From Rhodospirillaceae bacterium (GTDB lineage: Bacteria; Pseudomonadota; Alphaproteobacteria; Thalassobaculales; Thalassobaculaceae), in contig NZVJ01000004.1 of NCBI GenBank assembly GCA_002701455.1, positions 1-8,580 on the forward strand: DNA of 8,580 nucleotides, in the 5' to 3' direction. The notes under the pieces are model-generated. The model saw only the letters and a list, made by a program, of their open reading frames with translations. It was not told the DNA's origin and did not search any database. Shown here piece after piece: positions 6,632 through 8,580 of the stretch; the first letter of the stretch is position 1; every line of letters begins with the position of its first letter. Made by a program: the position numbers and the translations under genes.

Positions 6632-7690
6632 TTAACCTTCCATAGACCCCAAGCGGGTTAACGAGTAATTGTTATCCGTAATGGGTTTCCACCAATCTTT
6701 ATTTTCTAAGTACCACTCAACAGTAGATAATAAACCATCGTTAAGTCCCCTACTAACTCTCCAACCTAATTCCTGTCTAGATTTGATAGAATTCATGGAG
6801 TATCGCAAATCATGCCCAGGGCGATCAGGAACATATTCTATACTATTTATTAGTTGATCTTTATTCTTTCCCTCTATAAAGGGCTTCAATGCTTCAATTA
6901 ATAATATGACCATTTCTGTATTTGTTATTCGATCAGTACTCCCCAAATTATAATGATGGCCTGGAATTCCATTTAATAATGCTAAATAAATACCTCGGGC
7001 ATGATCATCAACATGCAGCCACTCTCTCACATTTTTCCCATCACCATAAATTGGAAGTGATAAACCTGATAAGGCCCTTAATATAATTAAAGGAACTAGC
7101 TTTTCTGGAAATTGGCGGGGACCATAAGTGTTTGATCCTTGGGTTACAATTGTTGGCAAACCGTAAGTTCGATTGTAAGACCTAACGATCAAATCTGCTG
7201 ATGCTTTAGATGCGGCATAGGGAGAATTTGGGCGAAAGGATGACCCTTCATCCACCTCTCCAATGTCAATAGACCCATATACCTCATCAGTTGAAACCTG
7301 AACAAATCGAAACTTTTCTTGTTGGCCAGAGGTTAATGTCTGCCAGTGCTCAAGGGCAATTTTAAGTAAGTTTTGGGTGCCAAGAATATTTGTTTGTATA
7401 AAAACATCTGGGCTATCAATAGAGCGATCCACATGTGTTTCTGCTGCAATATTTATGATCCCATCAGGCTTGGTATCCAGAATTAACTGGTGACAAAACT
7501 GATCATCACAAATATTACCCTCTATAAAAGTAAAACTAGAATTATCAGTTAAATCACTAAAGTTTTCCCGTCGCCCTGAATACGTTATGGCGTCTAACAT
7601 TACTATATTATTACTTTTGTCCTTGAGCAGCTCTCGAATAACTGAAGAACCAATAAAACCCGCACCGCCAGTTACTAAATATTTTCGCAT
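6632..7690 (-). CDS. rmlB: dTDP-glucose 4,6-dehydratase RmlB
   Basis: A 352-residue extended SDR of normal RmlB length that converts dTDP-glucose to dTDP-4-keto-6-deoxyglucose with bound NAD. Visible motifs are TGGAGFIG (7-14) for NAD binding, the AAETHVDRSID stretch (82-92), catalytic Thr134-Asp135-Glu136 in STDEVYG, Tyr158-x3-Lys162 in SPYAASKAS, and YGPRQFPEKLVPL followed by the VREWLHVDDH stretch for substrate binding. The TQGSNTYGP stretch differs slightly from the common TRCSNNYGP. It is the first gene of the tight rmlB-rmlA-rmlC run. A modest TAGG ribosome site lies about eight bases before ATG 7690, and a 96-base gap separates it from the permease gene upstream. Confidence 0.97.
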   Translation of the reverse strand: MRKYLVTGGAGFIGSSVIRELLKDKSNNIVMLDAITYSGRRENFSDLTDNSSFTFIEGNICDDQFCHQLILDTKPDGIINIAAETHVDRSIDSPDVFIQTNILGTQNLLKIALEHWQTLTSGQQEKFRFVQVSTDEVYGSIDIGEVDEGSSFRPNSPYAASKASADLIVRSYNRTYGLPTIVTQGSNTYGPRQFPEKLVPLIILRALSGLSLPIYGDGKNVREWLHVDDHARGIYLALLNGIPGHHYNLGSTDRITNTEMVILLIEALKPFIEGKNKDQLINSIEYVPDRPGHDLRYSMNSIKSRQELGWRVSRGLNDGLLSTVEWYLENKDWWKPITDNNYSLTRLGSMEG

Positions 7691-7737
7691 TTCAATAACC
7701 TATAGGATATTCCAAAAAGGGTTTGCACACAAAATCC

Positions 7738-7764
7738 TAATCAATGTCTTGTTTTTATTGATTA
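7738..7764. repeat. 8-bp inverted repeat upstream of rmlB
   Basis: Perfect arms TAATCAAT (7738-7745) and ATTGATTA (7757-7764) are separated by 11 bases. They lie in the gap between the permease stop and the rmlB start, about 48 bases before the rmlB ATG. The arms are AT-rich and no T-run follows on the minus strand, so a terminator is unlikely. An operator-like site is possible, but chance occurrence in AT-rich DNA is also reasonable. No convincing -35/-10 pair was found in this gap. Confidence 0.4.
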
Positions 7765-7786
7765 ATATAAAAGTGATATTTTAAAG

Positions 7787-8521
7787 TTAAGCTAACAAAA
7801 TGCCACTTACAATAATAACCAACAACCAAAGAATTATATCTTTAAACTTATCACTGGGTATAACCCCAAATAACTTTATACCAATCCAGACCGCAATTAT
7901 ATGAGGAAGAGCCAAAATACCAATTCTATAGAGATTTATTGAGGGGACGTCGCCACCAATCAAAATGTATGTGAGTATACTGGTACCCATTGCACCGGTG
8001 ATAATTGCCATATTGGCCCTTTGGACTTCCGCTCTTTCAGGCAAAGACATTAAATACAAAACAAATGCTGGTCCTCCAACGGCCGCGACACCATTGATTA
8101 TCGCAGAAATTGATCCCGCAATAAAACTTGGTATTACCCCCCTTGGCCCCTTATAGCTCCAACCGATAAGGCTAATTATTGTAAAGAAAAGTACAATTGC
8201 CGCTATTACCTTTTTAGTTACAAAAGGATCAATTGTTAACAATAAATAGGTCCCTATTGGGGAAACAAAAACTGCGCAAAATACAATAGGACCTGCATCT
8301 CTCCAATTAACTAATTTAAATGCGGGATAAGCCATCTGCAGGGTTGAAAACAACCCTAGGCTAAGAACAACAACAATTGCATCTACCGGCCCCCAAAGGA
8401 TTGCCAAAATTGGAACCATCACCAATCCAGAACCAAACCCCGTATAACCTCTTACAACACCTCCAGAAAGGATAACAGCCAAAGCAATTAGGTTTGTATA
8501 ATTTATGAGATTCTCAAGCAA
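7787..8521 (-). CDS. TauE/SafE-family (TSUP) membrane permease
   Basis: A 244-residue, very hydrophobic inner-membrane protein with about eight predicted transmembrane segments (roughly 8-22, 29-45, 47-65, 76-96, 104-121, 128-157, 170-218 as two segments, and 227-244). Two related half-motifs mark the family: GGVVRGYTGFGSGL near 20-33 and INGVAAVGGPAF near 142-153. Family members are linked to export or uptake of sulfite, sulfoacetate, taurine-derived sulfonates or other organic anions; the substrate here is unknown. The only usable beginning is TTG at 8521, because a TAA stands directly upstream in frame and the first internal ATG is at residue 35, inside the signature region. The TTG gives a normal family length but has no clear ribosome site. 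It is on the same strand as the rml run but 96 bases upstream, so it may or may not share transcription. No functional tie to sugar synthesis is evident. Confidence 0.85.
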   Translation of the reverse strand: MLENLINYTNLIALAVILSGGVVRGYTGFGSGLVMVPILAILWGPVDAIVVVLSLGLFSTLQMAYPAFKLVNWRDAGPIVFCAVFVSPIGTYLLLTIDPFVTKKVIAAIVLFFTIISLIGWSYKGPRGVIPSFIAGSISAIINGVAAVGGPAFVLYLMSLPERAEVQRANMAIITGAMGTSILTYILIGGDVPSINLYRIGILALPHIIAVWIGIKLFGVIPSDKFKDIILWLLVIIVSGILLA

Positions 8522-8580
8522 TTAATCTATTTACCAAACGAAAAAATATACACAAGCAAGCATAGTATTTACTGACTCTC

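Noticed and set aside
2167..7690. A standard dTDP-L-rhamnose operon.
   Set aside because: rmlD is absent and a dehydratase plus a different SDR follow. Rhamnose synthesis could only be completed with a gene outside the window.
7691..7786. Promoter boxes for rmlB, such as TTGTGT (7727-7732) with TATCCT (7704-7709).
   Set aside because: Each hexamer matches consensus poorly and the leader would be only a few bases. A promoter may exist here but cannot be pinned down.

Overview
The window comes from an AT-rich Gram-negative bacterium, and the nine predicted proteins look proteobacterial. The LigF-like glutathione transferase and the TauE/SafE-type transporter with a VRGYTGFG start would fit a low-GC, possibly marine, alphaproteobacterium. 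That placement is inference from protein style only; no rRNA or other marker is present. The core is a nucleotide-sugar and glycan assembly locus of the kind found in O-antigen, LPS or exopolysaccharide regions.

Layout. Plus strand: an AT-rich leader without a gene (1-139), a glutathione S-transferase (140-877) and a sugar C-methyltransferase (916-2142). Minus strand, transcribed right to left: a TauE/SafE-like permease (8521-7787), a 96-base gap with a short inverted repeat, then a tight run of rmlB (7690-6632), rmlA (6630-5761), rmlC (5756-5208), a family 2 glycosyltransferase (5191-4319), a DegT-fold sugar 3-dehydratase (4251-3055) and an SDR sugar ketoreductase (3048-2167). Gaps within this run are 1, 4, 16, 67 and 6 bases, so it is probably one transcription unit. 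The reductase gene converges on the methyltransferase with 24 bases between stop codons. No tRNA, rRNA, CRISPR array, insertion sequence or convincing intrinsic terminator was seen.

How the genes fit together (inference). RmlA makes dTDP-glucose and RmlB converts it to dTDP-4-keto-6-deoxyglucose. RmlC can epimerise at C3 and/or C5. The rhamnose-finishing reductase RmlD is absent. In its place are a PLP/PMP-type 3-dehydratase, a different 4-ketoreductase-like SDR and, convergently, a C-methyltransferase. Together these suggest a dTDP-linked 3,6-dideoxy or C-methyl-branched 6-deoxyhexose, which the family 2 glycosyltransferase may add to a surface glycan.

The most interesting point is the dehydratase. 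It is E1/RfbH-like over its whole length and has His183 in place of the aminotransferase lysine, so it should not be a transaminase. It also lacks all four cysteines that hold the [2Fe-2S] cluster in E1. That combination resembles the logic of the GDP-sugar enzyme ColD, here in what looks like a dTDP-sugar pathway.
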